The position numbers and the translations under genes were made by a program. Shown piece after piece: positions 16,694-26,300 of a stretch of 64,000 nucleotides of DNA (within the stretch, counting starts at the first letter, position 1; each line of letters starts with the position of its first letter). Location: contig NZ_JAPQNS010000002.1 in assembly GCF_028867935.1 (NCBI RefSeq), positions 620,001-684,000 on the forward strand. The letters are read 5' to 3'. The notes under the pieces were generated by a model. It was not told where the DNA came from. It worked only from the letters and a program-made list of their open reading frames with translations, and searched no databases. The stretch is from Flavobacterium sp. SUN052 (GTDB lineage Bacteria; Bacteroidota; Bacteroidia; Flavobacteriales; Flavobacteriaceae).

Positions 16694-19339
16694 TTATGAC
16701 CGTGGACGGCCACCGCCACCACCGCCTTGTGGTTGCTGCTGTTGCTGGTTGTCGTTACCACCACCGCCTTCGCCACCTTTCACGTCATCATTTTCAATTG
16801 ATTTCTTCCGTTTGGCATCCACAAACTTCATCTTGCCCAGCTTATAAGTGAAGGTCAGCTTGATACCAGCATTATAAAAACTGTTGACGCTCGACTGGCT
16901 CAGAATAGACGAGCTCGACTCAGAACGCACTGTGAAAGGGTGATTCAGGAAGTTCTCGGCGACTAAACCAATGCTACCTTTTTTCTGAGCGATGTCTTTC
17001 CGGAAACCGAGGTTGTAGAAAGCAAACGAACCCTGATAACCCTGCAACTGAATGCGTCGGCCCATCATACCTCCACCACCCTGAAGGCCCCATCCGTTCC
17101 CAATAGTGTAGGTACCGAACATCCGGCCACCCAACACCCAGCCCGAGTTCGACGCTGCATAAATTGGATTGGCGTTTTTGTTGGTCAGGCTCACATGCAT
17201 CAGGTCGAAACCGCCGTTGAGTTGCAATTTCGACGACAGATTGATGTTACCAAACACATTCATTCCATACGTATCCGAATAGCCAACATTCTGGTAGGTA
17301 GTACGGATGGCCGTTTGGGTCACGTTGTTTACCTGCACAGAAGCCGTATCCCGTACGCTTGTGATCTCATTGTTGGTTCGGCGAACAAACAGGGCTGCCG
17401 TCAGGTAAACCGATTTAATGGGTACCGACAGACCCAACTCGACGTTGTCGGTTAACTCAGGTGTGAGGTAGGGGTTACCCTGGCTGATATTGGTCGGGTT
17501 AGACGCGTTAACGTTCGGGTTGAGAAACTGAATACCCGGCCGTTGAATCCGACGGTTGTAAGCCAGTTTCAGAATTTTTCCTTTCGACAAACTTTTCGAA
17601 ATATTTACGCTCGGTACCAGGTTCCCGTAGTTAGCCAGTGCGATCGGTGTACCGGTTTGCTCCGAACCGAAGCGGGCATTCAGGATCGTGTATTCGTACC
17701 GGGCGCCAGCCTTCAGTGTGTATTTTCTGGGTAATGCAGCTGTCCACGATGCATAGGTGGCAACAATCTCCTGTTGGTAATTCAGCGAGTTGTTCAGCCG
17801 TGTGTTGTCGATAGTATAAGCCCCAGTTGCACCCTGCGCAATATAGTAGCTAAAATCACTATTTACCTGACGAACAATGCCCTTACCGCCTATTTCCAGG
17901 AGTTGCTTCTTACCCAGGGGTGTTTGATAATCAATCTGGATGGTCGACTCCTGATTGTTGCTGGGGTTATCGTTTCGTTGCCGCGACAGAATCGTTTGTA
18001 AATCGGTAGCACTGAGCAGATCGGCTGTAAAATTGTTCTGCCGGTTGTTGCGGCTATATAGACCCAAAATACTCAATTCACGTTGAGGCTTGTAGATTTT
18101 GGTGTAGGTTACGTTGGCATCGACGTTTGCATTAAGATCTTTCGTAGCCACATCGCGGGCACTGAGCAGGGGCGTTGTAGCGCCGGGCAGATAGGTAGAT
18201 GTCAACAAACCATTCTGGGTCAAATTGCCGTTTCTGGCTCCGTAACGCACACTAGCGGTCAGCGACGTATTCTTGTCGATGTCGTAATCCCAGCCTAACT
18301 GGTAGTTCCCAAACAAGCGCTCTGTAAGCGTACTGGCGTTCTGAATTGTAATCTGGTTGCCAGTAGCCATTCGTGTAGTCTGCGTATTCTGGAACTCACC
18401 TTTCACATTGTACTCGGCCCGGCCGAAGCCACCCAGCGAAAAGCCCATTTTACCGGTGCGATAGTTGGCATTCAAGCCAAGGTTCGATCCCCGATTACCC
18501 ACTCCACTATTCACATCGAGCGTCAAACCCTGCAAGGTCGTTTTCTTGGTAATGATGTTGATAATACCGCCCGACCCTTCGGCATCGTATTTGGCCGAGG
18601 GACTGGTGATTACTTCAACACTCTTGATCATGTCGGCTGGAATCTGCCGGAGGGCATCGGCTACACTGGCGGCTACAATTGTACTAGGCTTGTTGTTGAT
18701 CAGCACCTGAATGTTGCTACTGCCACGCAGGGTCAAATTACCGTCGAGGTCGACCGTCAGCATCGGCACTTTCCGCATCACGTCGGCGGCATCGCCCCCC
18801 TTGGTAGTCACGTCTTTTTCGGCATTATACACTAGGCGGTCTACCCGCTCTTCAAACATAGCAGCCTGCCCGGTAACGTTAACTTCGCTAAGCGTTTTGA
18901 CATCGGGCGGAAGGTTAACAACGCCCACGTTGATGTCGGAGCTTTTCACAATGACAATGGGCGCTGACGTACGGCTTTTGTAGCCAATGAACGAGTACTG
19001 AAGTTTATAGGTACCGGGCGCTAACTTGGCCAGGGTAAACCGTCCTTTGTCGTCGGCAGTGGTACCATCTATGGGCTTGTTGGTCTGTGTGCTGATGAGT
19101 GCAATGGTGGCGTATTCAACGGGCTTATTGGTCGTCGAATCCATCAGAAGACCCTCAATTTTTCCGTTGCCTTTTGGTTTATTGTCGGTATCGGTACCGG
19201 GTATAAAGGATTTTTCCTGTTTCTGTCCGAAACCATCCCCACCAAAGCCACCGGGTCGGCCGCCAGGACCACCACCGCCAGGACCAAACTGAGCAAAAGC
19301 TGTACTGGTAACAAAGAGTAGAAGGAGTGTTGTTTTCAT
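16694..19339 (-). CDS. TonB-dependent receptor-like outer-membrane beta-barrel protein
   Basis: 881 residues with a signal peptide (MKTTLLLLFVTSTAFAQ). The Gly/Pro-rich mature N-terminus is followed by a carboxypeptidase-regulatory-like beta-sandwich (GKIEGLLMDSTTNKPVEYA, GRFTLAKLAPGTYKLQYSFIGY; ~60-140). Next come a plug domain (MRKVPMLTVDLDGNLTLRG, SVEVITSPSAKYDAEGSGGI; ~180-270) and a barrel of the outer membrane protein beta-barrel (PF14905-like) group. The C-terminus is low complexity, rich in Gly and Gln, and unusual for a barrel, whose last strand should end near YKLGKMKFVD. There is no SusD partner, so it is not a classical SusC. The cargo is unknown. Confidence 0.85.
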   Translation of the reverse strand: MKTTLLLLFVTSTAFAQFGPGGGGPGGRPGGFGGDGFGQKQEKSFIPGTDTDNKPKGNGKIEGLLMDSTTNKPVEYATIALISTQTNKPIDGTTADDKGRFTLAKLAPGTYKLQYSFIGYKSRTSAPIVIVKSSDINVGVVNLPPDVKTLSEVNVTGQAAMFEERVDRLVYNAEKDVTTKGGDAADVMRKVPMLTVDLDGNLTLRGSSNIQVLINNKPSTIVAASVADALRQIPADMIKSVEVITSPSAKYDAEGSGGIINIITKKTTLQGLTLDVNSGVGNRGSNLGLNANYRTGKMGFSLGGFGRAEYNVKGEFQNTQTTRMATGNQITIQNASTLTERLFGNYQLGWDYDIDKNTSLTASVRYGARNGNLTQNGLLTSTYLPGATTPLLSARDVATKDLNANVDANVTYTKIYKPQRELSILGLYSRNNRQNNFTADLLSATDLQTILSRQRNDNPSNNQESTIQIDYQTPLGKKQLLEIGGKGIVRQVNSDFSYYIAQGATGAYTIDNTRLNNSLNYQQEIVATYASWTAALPRKYTLKAGARYEYTILNARFGSEQTGTPIALANYGNLVPSVNISKSLSKGKILKLAYNRRIQRPGIQFLNPNVNASNPTNISQGNPYLTPELTDNVELGLSVPIKSVYLTAALFVRRTNNEITSVRDTASVQVNNVTQTAIRTTYQNVGYSDTYGMNVFGNINLSSKLQLNGGFDLMHVSLTNKNANPIYAASNSGWVLGGRMFGTYTIGNGWGLQGGGGMMGRRIQLQGYQGSFAFYNLGFRKDIAQKKGSIGLVAENFLNHPFTVRSESSSSILSQSSVNSFYNAGIKLTFTYKLGKMKFVDAKRKKSIENDDVKGGEGGGGNDNQQQQQPQGGGGGGRPRS

Positions 19340-19583
19340 GGCGTTTCTCCGCCGGAGCGGGTTGTTTTGAATGATGGGTCAAAGTTGATCAATCGGGTCA
19401 GCTCTGGAAAAAAAATCTCGCTGAATGCCCGATTTTGGTGTGCGGATGGATCATTTTGGGAGGTAAGGCCAAAGCGATGCCAGTAGGGCGGTATAAAATT
19501 CTTCTCGGAGTCAGGAATGCTGCTATTTTTGTCTGCGGCAACTACCGTTCGTGATCCGATTTATTAAGTTATAGAAAAGCACT

Positions 19584-22500
19584 ATGAATGTTCTGCTTCG
19601 CCGTCTTTCTGTTTCATTAATTCTCGGCGGGATACTGAGCTGTACGACCTCCTTACAGACCCAACGAAGCGCGGCTACAACCAGCGAAACCCAATTCAGT
19701 GGGGGCGATTTCGACGAGCATATTCGCAAATCGGAGCCTTGCTCACCTGAGGAAGAGCTGGCGGGTTTTACGGTACAACCTGGTTTTAAAATCGAACTCT
19801 TTGCGTCGGAACCACTCATTGGCAAGCCGCTCAACATGGCTTTCGATGCCAAGGGGCGGCTTTGGGTCACGCAATCGGCCGAGTATCCTGCCCCGGCAAA
19901 AGTGGGAAAAGGTAAAGATCGAATCACCATTCTGGAAGACACCAACCACGACGGCCGAGCCGACCGGTTTACACCCGTTCTCGACACGCTTAACATTCCC
20001 ATTGGCCTGCTGCCCCTGAATGACGGTCTGTTGGCCTACAGCATTCCCAATCTTTACCGATACACCGATACCAACCACGACGGCCAGCTTGATCAAACCC
20101 GCCGATTGCTGGGACCGTTTGAATACAAAGACACCCACGGCATGGTGAACCACCTCACGCGGGGCTTCGATGGCTGGATTCAAGCGTGTCACGGCTTCAC
20201 GAATTTGTCGAAGGTGATGGGCACCGATGGTGATACCCTGGAGATGGGGTCGGGTAATACCTTCCGGTTTCGGCTAGATGGGAGTCGGGCCGAGTTGTTC
20301 ACGAAAGGCAGGGTGAATCCGTTCGGGCTGGTGTACGATAACTGGGGGTATCTGTACTCGCCCGATAGCCATTCGTCACCCTTAACACAGTTAATTCGGG
20401 GGGCTGATTACCCCCATTTCGGGCGAATTGCCGAGGGAATTGGCTTTGCGCCACAAATGAAACCCCACGAAAAAGAAGCGACTGCCTTATCGGGCATTGC
20501 CCTGCCGTCGAGCAACCTCTTTCCCGAACCTTACCGCAAAAGTCTGTACATCGGCGATGTGGTGAAATGCCGCATCTACCGCAACTCGTTCACGGTCAAT
20601 GGCACCTCGCCAACCGCCAAAAGTGAAGCCGACTTGTTACGCAGCGCCGACCCCTGGTTTCGACCTGTTGACATTCTTGAAGGCCCTGACGGTGCTCTAT
20701 ATGTGGCTGACTTTTATAACCGCATTATTGGCCATTACGAAGTTCCGCTGGATAACCCCGGTCGCGACCGGCAACGAGGCCGAATCTGGCGCATTACCTA
20801 TCAGGGCAAAACGGACAAGATCGGCTACACTGACTGGACAAAAGCCACCATCGACCAGTTGATCAGGGCACTGGCCGTGGGCAACCTCCCCGTGCGCATG
20901 CTCGTAACCGATCAACTGGTAAATCGCATTGGCCAACCCGCTGTGGAGCCGCTGTTGAACGTGCTGAAAAAATCGGCCACGAACCCCGACCAATACGTGC
21001 ATAGTTTGTGGGCGTTGCATCAACTCAATGCCCTGCCCGAAGAAGTGTTGCTACGCGCGGCCCGGCACAAAAATCCCCTCATCCGCACCCATGCGATGCG
21101 GGCTTTGCACGAGTCAACATTGCGTAATGAGTCCCGCTATGCCGTACTCAAAAAAGCCCTTCGTGATGTTAATCCTCACGTGCAACGGGCAGCCGTGGAG
21201 AGCCTGACGGATTACCCAACACTCGAAACGCTACGCACTTTGCTGGCTTTTCAGCCCAGCGTACCAACCGCCGACACCCATCTGGCCTATACCCTAACAC
21301 TGGCTTTCAGGACACTGTTACGCAACAAAACGCTTGGGAATGAAGTAGCTACTGTCAATTGGCCAGCCCGCGAGCGGAGTATATTGGCAACGCCTATGAG
21401 TGGTGTCAATCAGGCATATGCCGGGCAGTTTCTGTTCAATACCGTCAAGGTTCTCACTCTCGAGAAGGAAGCGGAATTGAAATATATGAGTCATGCAGCT
21501 CGGTACCTTCCCGCCAGCGACCATGATGATTTAGTACGTTTTGTACGCCAGAAATATGACACCGACCTGAGCAGTCAGTTCACTCTATTCCGCATTATCC
21601 AACAGTCGATCAAGAGTCGCCGAACCAATAATTCATTGGCTGGGTCCACCACTCAGGCAGAGGGCTCGCCCAATGTGTTATTTAATCAATGGGCGGTTGC
21701 GCTGGCCAACCAGCTAGTCGCTTTGCAACCCACCAACTGGTCGTTTAACCTAGCTGAGTTTCTGTATTTAAAAGATCATCCCGTCTTTTTCAGTCCGCCC
21801 CCGCAGAACACGACGCTGGCTAAAGGCCTGAAATTTTTGGGCTTCGAACAGGGTGGCTACAAGGGCGTAATCAAGTCACCCGTGTTCACCGCACCCAAGA
21901 GCCTGTCGTTCATCGCTATTCAGGTCAACGGGGCTACCAACATCGGCGGGGGGCATCTGGTGCGACTGGTTTCTGTAGCCGATACCACTAATGTGTTGGC
22001 CTGTACGGAGTTTATCAAAACCAACGACTACCGGGCCGAGGAGGTAAACTGGGATTTATCAGCCCACACAGGCGAACAAGTCCGGCTCGAAATTGCCGAT
22101 AACTCATCGGGTATTATTCGGATCGGCACTGTGCAGGGCTTACCAGCTCCCTTGCTGCCTGCTGTGAGCCCCAAAGATATTTCTGAACAGAAACGGTTTG
22201 GTATGGAACTGGCCGGCGAGTTGGGTCTCACTGCCCTAGAACCAATGCTGAAAGAAACCCTGCTCGATAAAACGCTGCCCTATTATTTCCGGCTGTCGAG
22301 CGCCAGAGCGTTGATGAAACTGGCTCCCGACCGCTACGCAGCTACGCTCAGCGGGTATATCGAAGATGAGAAAAATCCGGTTGGTTTCCGCGTTGACTTG
22401 GCCTCGGTTTTGGGCGATTCGCCAAATCGTAGCGATGGTCGCCGTGGAGACGGCCCGTCTCCCATCCAGATTGTGCTTGAATCGGCTATGAAACGTACCA

Positions 22501-23162
22501 AAGGCGATGTGCAGCTGGAGCTGTTGAAATCGCTGGCCACCTCGTCGTCCGGGAAAGATTTGATTATGGCGCAGGTATACGCCGGTACATTGTTTACCCG
22601 AATTCTGGTACAACCTGGCATCGAAGATCGGTTGATGTTGAACATCAGCGAGAATCAGAAAGCAAAATTCAAGCAACTCACGGCCAACCTCTCCCCTATC
22701 GACGAGGAACGCGAAAAACTGATTGTCAGTCGGTTAAATTCATTTACTACCACGCCGGGCATCCCCGAAAGTGGGAAACAGGTATTCGTGGCCAATTGCT
22801 CGGCATGTCATCAGATAGCCAAAGAAGGCGGCCTGATTGGCCCTCAGTTGGACGGGATTGGTAGTTGGGGCAGCAAGTCGCTGGCCACCAAAATTCTGGA
22901 CCCAAACCGGAACATCTCCGAAGCCTTCCGAACCTACACGGTCAAACTCAAATCGGGTAGCATAAAAACAGGCCTGTTCCGGCGCGACGACGAGCAGTCG
23001 ATAACCTATGCCGATGCCACCGGGGAAGAGTTTGTGGTGTCGCGCAACGACATTGCTGAAATCCAGCCCTCCCGACACACACTCATGCCCGATCAATTCG
23101 GCAAAATCCTTCCCGAAAAAGAGTTTAATGACTTGCTGGGATATTTACTGAGTGTGAAATAG
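19584..23162 (+). CDS. Large lipoprotein: PVC-type dehydrogenase propeller, HEAT repeats and cytochrome c
   Basis: 1192 residues with a lipobox (LGGILSC, Cys20). Residues ~55-420 form a beta-propeller of the membrane-bound dehydrogenase/sorbosone-dehydrogenase type (GFKIELFASEPLIGKPLNMAF, RADRFTPVLDTLNIPIGLL, DGALYVADFYNRIIGHYEV). Residues ~430-600 look like helical HEAT repeats. A beta-sandwich domain lies near 720-860 (ITFIAIQVNGATNIGGGHLV-like region). The C-terminal haem domain has C1072-SACH and GPQLDGIG with a distal Met near HTLMPDQFG. This is the PVC-type haem-binding architecture seen in Planctomycetes and Bacteroidota, thought to oxidise sugars outside the cytoplasm. The substrate is unknown. 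It heads a run of secreted sugar-related genes. Confidence 0.85.
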   Translation: MNVLLRRLSVSLILGGILSCTTSLQTQRSAATTSETQFSGGDFDEHIRKSEPCSPEEELAGFTVQPGFKIELFASEPLIGKPLNMAFDAKGRLWVTQSAEYPAPAKVGKGKDRITILEDTNHDGRADRFTPVLDTLNIPIGLLPLNDGLLAYSIPNLYRYTDTNHDGQLDQTRRLLGPFEYKDTHGMVNHLTRGFDGWIQACHGFTNLSKVMGTDGDTLEMGSGNTFRFRLDGSRAELFTKGRVNPFGLVYDNWGYLYSPDSHSSPLTQLIRGADYPHFGRIAEGIGFAPQMKPHEKEATALSGIALPSSNLFPEPYRKSLYIGDVVKCRIYRNSFTVNGTSPTAKSEADLLRSADPWFRPVDILEGPDGALYVADFYNRIIGHYEVPLDNPGRDRQRGRIWRITYQGKTDKIGYTDWTKATIDQLIRALAVGNLPVRMLVTDQLVNRIGQPAVEPLLNVLKKSATNPDQYVHSLWALHQLNALPEEVLLRAARHKNPLIRTHAMRALHESTLRNESRYAVLKKALRDVNPHVQRAAVESLTDYPTLETLRTLLAFQPSVPTADTHLAYTLTLAFRTLLRNKTLGNEVATVNWPARERSILATPMSGVNQAYAGQFLFNTVKVLTLEKEAELKYMSHAARYLPASDHDDLVRFVRQKYDTDLSSQFTLFRIIQQSIKSRRTNNSLAGSTTQAEGSPNVLFNQWAVALANQLVALQPTNWSFNLAEFLYLKDHPVFFSPPPQNTTLAKGLKFLGFEQGGYKGVIKSPVFTAPKSLSFIAIQVNGATNIGGGHLVRLVSVADTTNVLACTEFIKTNDYRAEEVNWDLSAHTGEQVRLEIADNSSGIIRIGTVQGLPAPLLPAVSPKDISEQKRFGMELAGELGLTALEPMLKETLLDKTLPYYFRLSSARALMKLAPDRYAATLSGYIEDEKNPVGFRVDLASVLGDSPNRSDGRRGDGPSPIQIVLESAMKRTKGDVQLELLKSLATSSSGKDLIMAQVYAGTLFTRILVQPGIEDRLMLNISENQKAKFKQLTANLSPIDEEREKLIVSRLNSFTTTPGIPESGKQVFVANCSACHQIAKEGGLIGPQLDGIGSWGSKSLATKILDPNRNISEAFRTYTVKLKSGSIKTGLFRRDDEQSITYADATGEEFVVSRNDIAEIQPSRHTLMPDQFGKILPEKEFNDLLGYLLSVK

Positions 23163-23249
23163 TGAATAAACGCGGCTAAAAACGAATATGAATAGCATTC
23201 CTCAGCCTTTAGAATCACATAAGCTACCGGCTAAAGCCAATCACAACGT

Positions 23250-24422
23250 ATGAAACCCTCCTCACTGATCGCTTCCATTTGTGTTATTGCCGTGGGCTTG
23301 TTGAGTGCTTCTACGAGCAGTAATCCGCCCATTGCGGCCCCACGCGAGGTGCGTTTTTCGCGGCATTTTGTGGCTGCCGAAAGCTATGAGTCGGTTGGGG
23401 TAATTGATGTGAACAAAGATGGGAGACCGGATTTGGTGTCGGGCGATTTCTGGTACGAGAATGCCGAAGACCGCAAAAACTCGTTTCGCCGGCGAAAACT
23501 GATCGGTGATCAGAAACGATACGATCAGTACTATGACGACTTTTCGACAATTCCGCTCGACGTGGACGCCGATGGCGATTTAGACGTGGTGACGGGGGGC
23601 TATTGGGGTGGTTCGCTCCGCTGGCTGGAGAATACGGGTGCTGATGGCAAACCCTGGCCGGTTCATGAGGTAGCGGTTGTTGGCAATACCGAAACAACCC
23701 GCGCCTGGGATGTGGACGGCGATGGCAAAATTGAGATTGTCCCCAACAACCCCGGCAAACCCCTGAAATACTTTACTCTTGAAAAGCCTAACACGTTCAG
23801 GCAGGTCAATGTAGCTCCCACACAAGGGCACGGGTTGGGCTTCGGCGACATCAACGGCGATGGCAAAGGCGACTTCATCGTGACCAAAGGCTGGCTCGAA
23901 AACATGGGTGATGAATCGGACCGGCGCACCGGATGGGAACTCCACGAAGAATTCGATATTGGCGTGGCCAGCGTTCCGGTGATCGTAACTGATCTGAACG
24001 GCGACAAACGCAACGACATCATTGTGGGTCAAGGTCACGGCTACGGCCTGCACTGGTACGAACAACAGATGCAGGATGGTCGTCGGAGCTGGATCAAGCA
24101 TGTTATCGACGAGAAAAACTCGCAATACCACTGCATGGAGTGGGCCGACATCGACGGCGACAAACGACCCGACCTCATCACGGGCAAGCGATTCCGCGCC
24201 CACAACGACACCGACCCCGGCTGTTACGACGAAGTAGGCCTGTATTATTTTACCTGGGATGGCCGGGAGTTCACCAAACACACCATTGCCTACGGACCTG
24301 CCGGTGTTGGCAAAGGAACGGGCATCTACTTTGCTCTGGCCGACTTACGCAAAACGGGTCGCCCCGACATAATCGTGGCGGGCAAAGACGGCCTGAGTGT
24401 ATTTTTTAATGAAGGCCAGTAG
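23250..24422 (+). CDS. Secreted FG-GAP/VCBS repeat protein
   Basis: 390 residues with a signal peptide. At least six repeats carry the calcium-binding D-x-[DN]-x-D-G loop, as in DVNKDGRPDLVSGDFWYEN, DVDADGDLDVVTGGYW, DVDGDGKIEIVPNNPG, DINGDGKGDFIVTKGWLEN and DIDGDKRPDLITGKRF. Such proteins form integrin-like beta-propellers. The function of secreted versions beside PVC-type dehydrogenases is unknown. The stop overlaps upstream in-frame codons of the next gene, and spacing suggests co-transcription with both neighbours. Confidence 0.85.
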   Translation: MKPSSLIASICVIAVGLLSASTSSNPPIAAPREVRFSRHFVAAESYESVGVIDVNKDGRPDLVSGDFWYENAEDRKNSFRRRKLIGDQKRYDQYYDDFSTIPLDVDADGDLDVVTGGYWGGSLRWLENTGADGKPWPVHEVAVVGNTETTRAWDVDGDGKIEIVPNNPGKPLKYFTLEKPNTFRQVNVAPTQGHGLGFGDINGDGKGDFIVTKGWLENMGDESDRRTGWELHEEFDIGVASVPVIVTDLNGDKRNDIIVGQGHGYGLHWYEQQMQDGRRSWIKHVIDEKNSQYHCMEWADIDGDKRPDLITGKRFRAHNDTDPGCYDEVGLYYFTWDGREFTKHTIAYGPAGVGKGTGIYFALADLRKTGRPDIIVAGKDGLSVFFNEGQ

Positions 24423-24441
24423 CAATCCCGTACAAAGCCCA

Positions 24442-26265
24442 ATGGCTAGAAACCGCCGGAATTTCCTGAAAAACAGCGTGCTTGGGGCCGCAGTTGCACC
24501 GAACATTATTCAGGATGTTCAGACGGTTTCTACTCCCTTTTCTAGTACCAGTTTCCGTGCAGTCGCGAAACCCAACCCGGTTCTGACCCGGCACCGAAAT
24601 CTGTTCAACGGCGACACCTGCGTTTATTTCTACAATCCGGAGCTGTGGCAACCAGAAGATTTTACGCTGAAAATCGCTCATAATCCGCGTACCGGTCAGC
24701 TGAACACGAGGCCCACGGCCGAAGGCGGCCCCTTTTCAACCAAAGCCATTCACCGATTTGTCGATGTGCTGGCCGACAACGGCATCGACACGTTTATTAT
24801 CAATGCGAATGCGTCGCGGGCGTGGTATCCGAGCAAAACTATTCCGACAATTCTAGAGGGGTACAAACGGGGCGACCGCAATTTTTTTCGGGGTCACGCC
24901 ATCTGCCAGGGCATTACCGAGCCCGAAGCCGTTGAAGCTTTTCTGGATAGTTTTGTGCCGCTCATGAACCGCTACCAGGATCTGCTCGACGCGGGGGTTG
25001 ACTGGCTGGCCGAAACATCTAAAGCTTGTCGCCGTCGGAATGTGTCGCCCTGGGTGAGCATTCGGATGAACGACATGCACGGCCATATGAATTTCGAAGG
25101 CAGTTTCTTCAATGTGCCGCTGCTGAAACAGAAAGAGATGCGGCTGAAAAACAGCTTGTACGGCGATCAGAATTACCTGTATCGGCAGGGTCTCAATTAC
25201 GAAAAATCGGAAGTGCGAAAGCTGATGTTTGAGCAAATTCGGGAGGTGGTCGAGGATTACGATTTCGAGGGATTGGAGCTGGATTGGTGGCGACAACCGC
25301 TTTGTTGTGAGCCCAATGCCTCGGCCGAAACTGTGTCCATGATGAACGATTGGATTCGGGAGATTCGCGCCCTCACCCAGCGACGAGCCCGAAAAACCGG
25401 ACGGCCTTACCCACTTAGCCTACGGATTCCGGGCCGGCTTGATCTGCTCAAAAGTATTGGTCTCGACGTAGTAACGCTCTGCCGCGAAGGCACCATCGAC
25501 CTGGTTTGCCCCTCTGGCTTTTATTGCACCAGTTGGGACATGCCGCATGATGTGATGCGCCAACAACTCGGCGAGCGAGTAGCCATTTATGGCGTGATCG
25601 AAGATGGCGTGAACACCCTCTCGACGTACGACAAACAACGCGATCAAATTCAGCGGATGCGTCATACACCCGCCAGCCGCGAACTCATGCGGGGCAATGC
25701 CGCCGGAAAACTCGCCCTGGGTGCTCAGGGCATCGAATGGTTTAACTTTTTTTGTACTGACCAGGTCAACCTGCCCGGCCTGCGGGGCGACTATTCGGGG
25801 CTGCGCGGTATTCACCAGCTCGATTCGCTGCGTGGGCAACCCAAACAATATTCATTTGCGCTCGGAAGTTCGTCGGCTACCTTAATGCCGTTCGAATTAC
25901 CAACGCAACTTCCGGCAGTACTCGAACCGAACCGGCAGCAACTTTTTAGAACGGCCATGTGCGCCGAGCCGGGGGATCGCAAGCTGGAACTGATTGTACA
26001 ACTCATTGTGAAAGCCGATAATCTGCCAACCTTCCTGCCCGTTTCGTTCAACGGCTCCTGGCCAGAACTCAAAAACGAAAAGACCGACGCCTTGCTTTTC
26101 CTCTGCGGGCCCCAGACCCACCTCACCAAAGAGCATGTAGGTTATAATTACCGCTTTCCGGTTTCGCTGATCCGCGACGGATGGAATGAGATCGTGATTG
26201 AAAACGGGGGCAAAACCCCACTCACCATTTCCTGTATCGACCTCGCCGTTCGGGTCAGCGGCTAG
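24442..26265 (+). CDS. Tat-exported TIM-barrel glycoside-hydrolase-like protein
   Basis: 607 residues from MARNRRNFLKNSVLGAAVAP, a twin-arginine signal. An ATG at 24409 is possible but would place 11 codons before the signal. The central part looks like a TIM barrel: DNGIDTFIINANASRAWYP, VSPWVSIRMNDMHG, a strand ending YDFEGLELDWWRQP, and IDLVCPSGFYCTSWDMPHD. The E-L-D-W-W-R motif resembles the catalytic strand of GHL10/GH-like enzymes, with the Glu or Asp a likely catalytic residue. A C-terminal beta domain follows. I cannot assign a family or substrate. It sits between the FG-GAP protein and the DUF3472 and GH30 genes. Confidence 0.7.
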   Translation: MARNRRNFLKNSVLGAAVAPNIIQDVQTVSTPFSSTSFRAVAKPNPVLTRHRNLFNGDTCVYFYNPELWQPEDFTLKIAHNPRTGQLNTRPTAEGGPFSTKAIHRFVDVLADNGIDTFIINANASRAWYPSKTIPTILEGYKRGDRNFFRGHAICQGITEPEAVEAFLDSFVPLMNRYQDLLDAGVDWLAETSKACRRRNVSPWVSIRMNDMHGHMNFEGSFFNVPLLKQKEMRLKNSLYGDQNYLYRQGLNYEKSEVRKLMFEQIREVVEDYDFEGLELDWWRQPLCCEPNASAETVSMMNDWIREIRALTQRRARKTGRPYPLSLRIPGRLDLLKSIGLDVVTLCREGTIDLVCPSGFYCTSWDMPHDVMRQQLGERVAIYGVIEDGVNTLSTYDKQRDQIQRMRHTPASRELMRGNAAGKLALGAQGIEWFNFFCTDQVNLPGLRGDYSGLRGIHQLDSLRGQPKQYSFALGSSSATLMPFELPTQLPAVLEPNRQQLFRTAMCAEPGDRKLELIVQLIVKADNLPTFLPVSFNGSWPELKNEKTDALLFLCGPQTHLTKEHVGYNYRFPVSLIRDGWNEIVIENGGKTPLTISCIDLAVRVSG

Positions 26266-26300
26266 GAGTCTTTTATAAATTTGACAAATCCTATTGAGTA

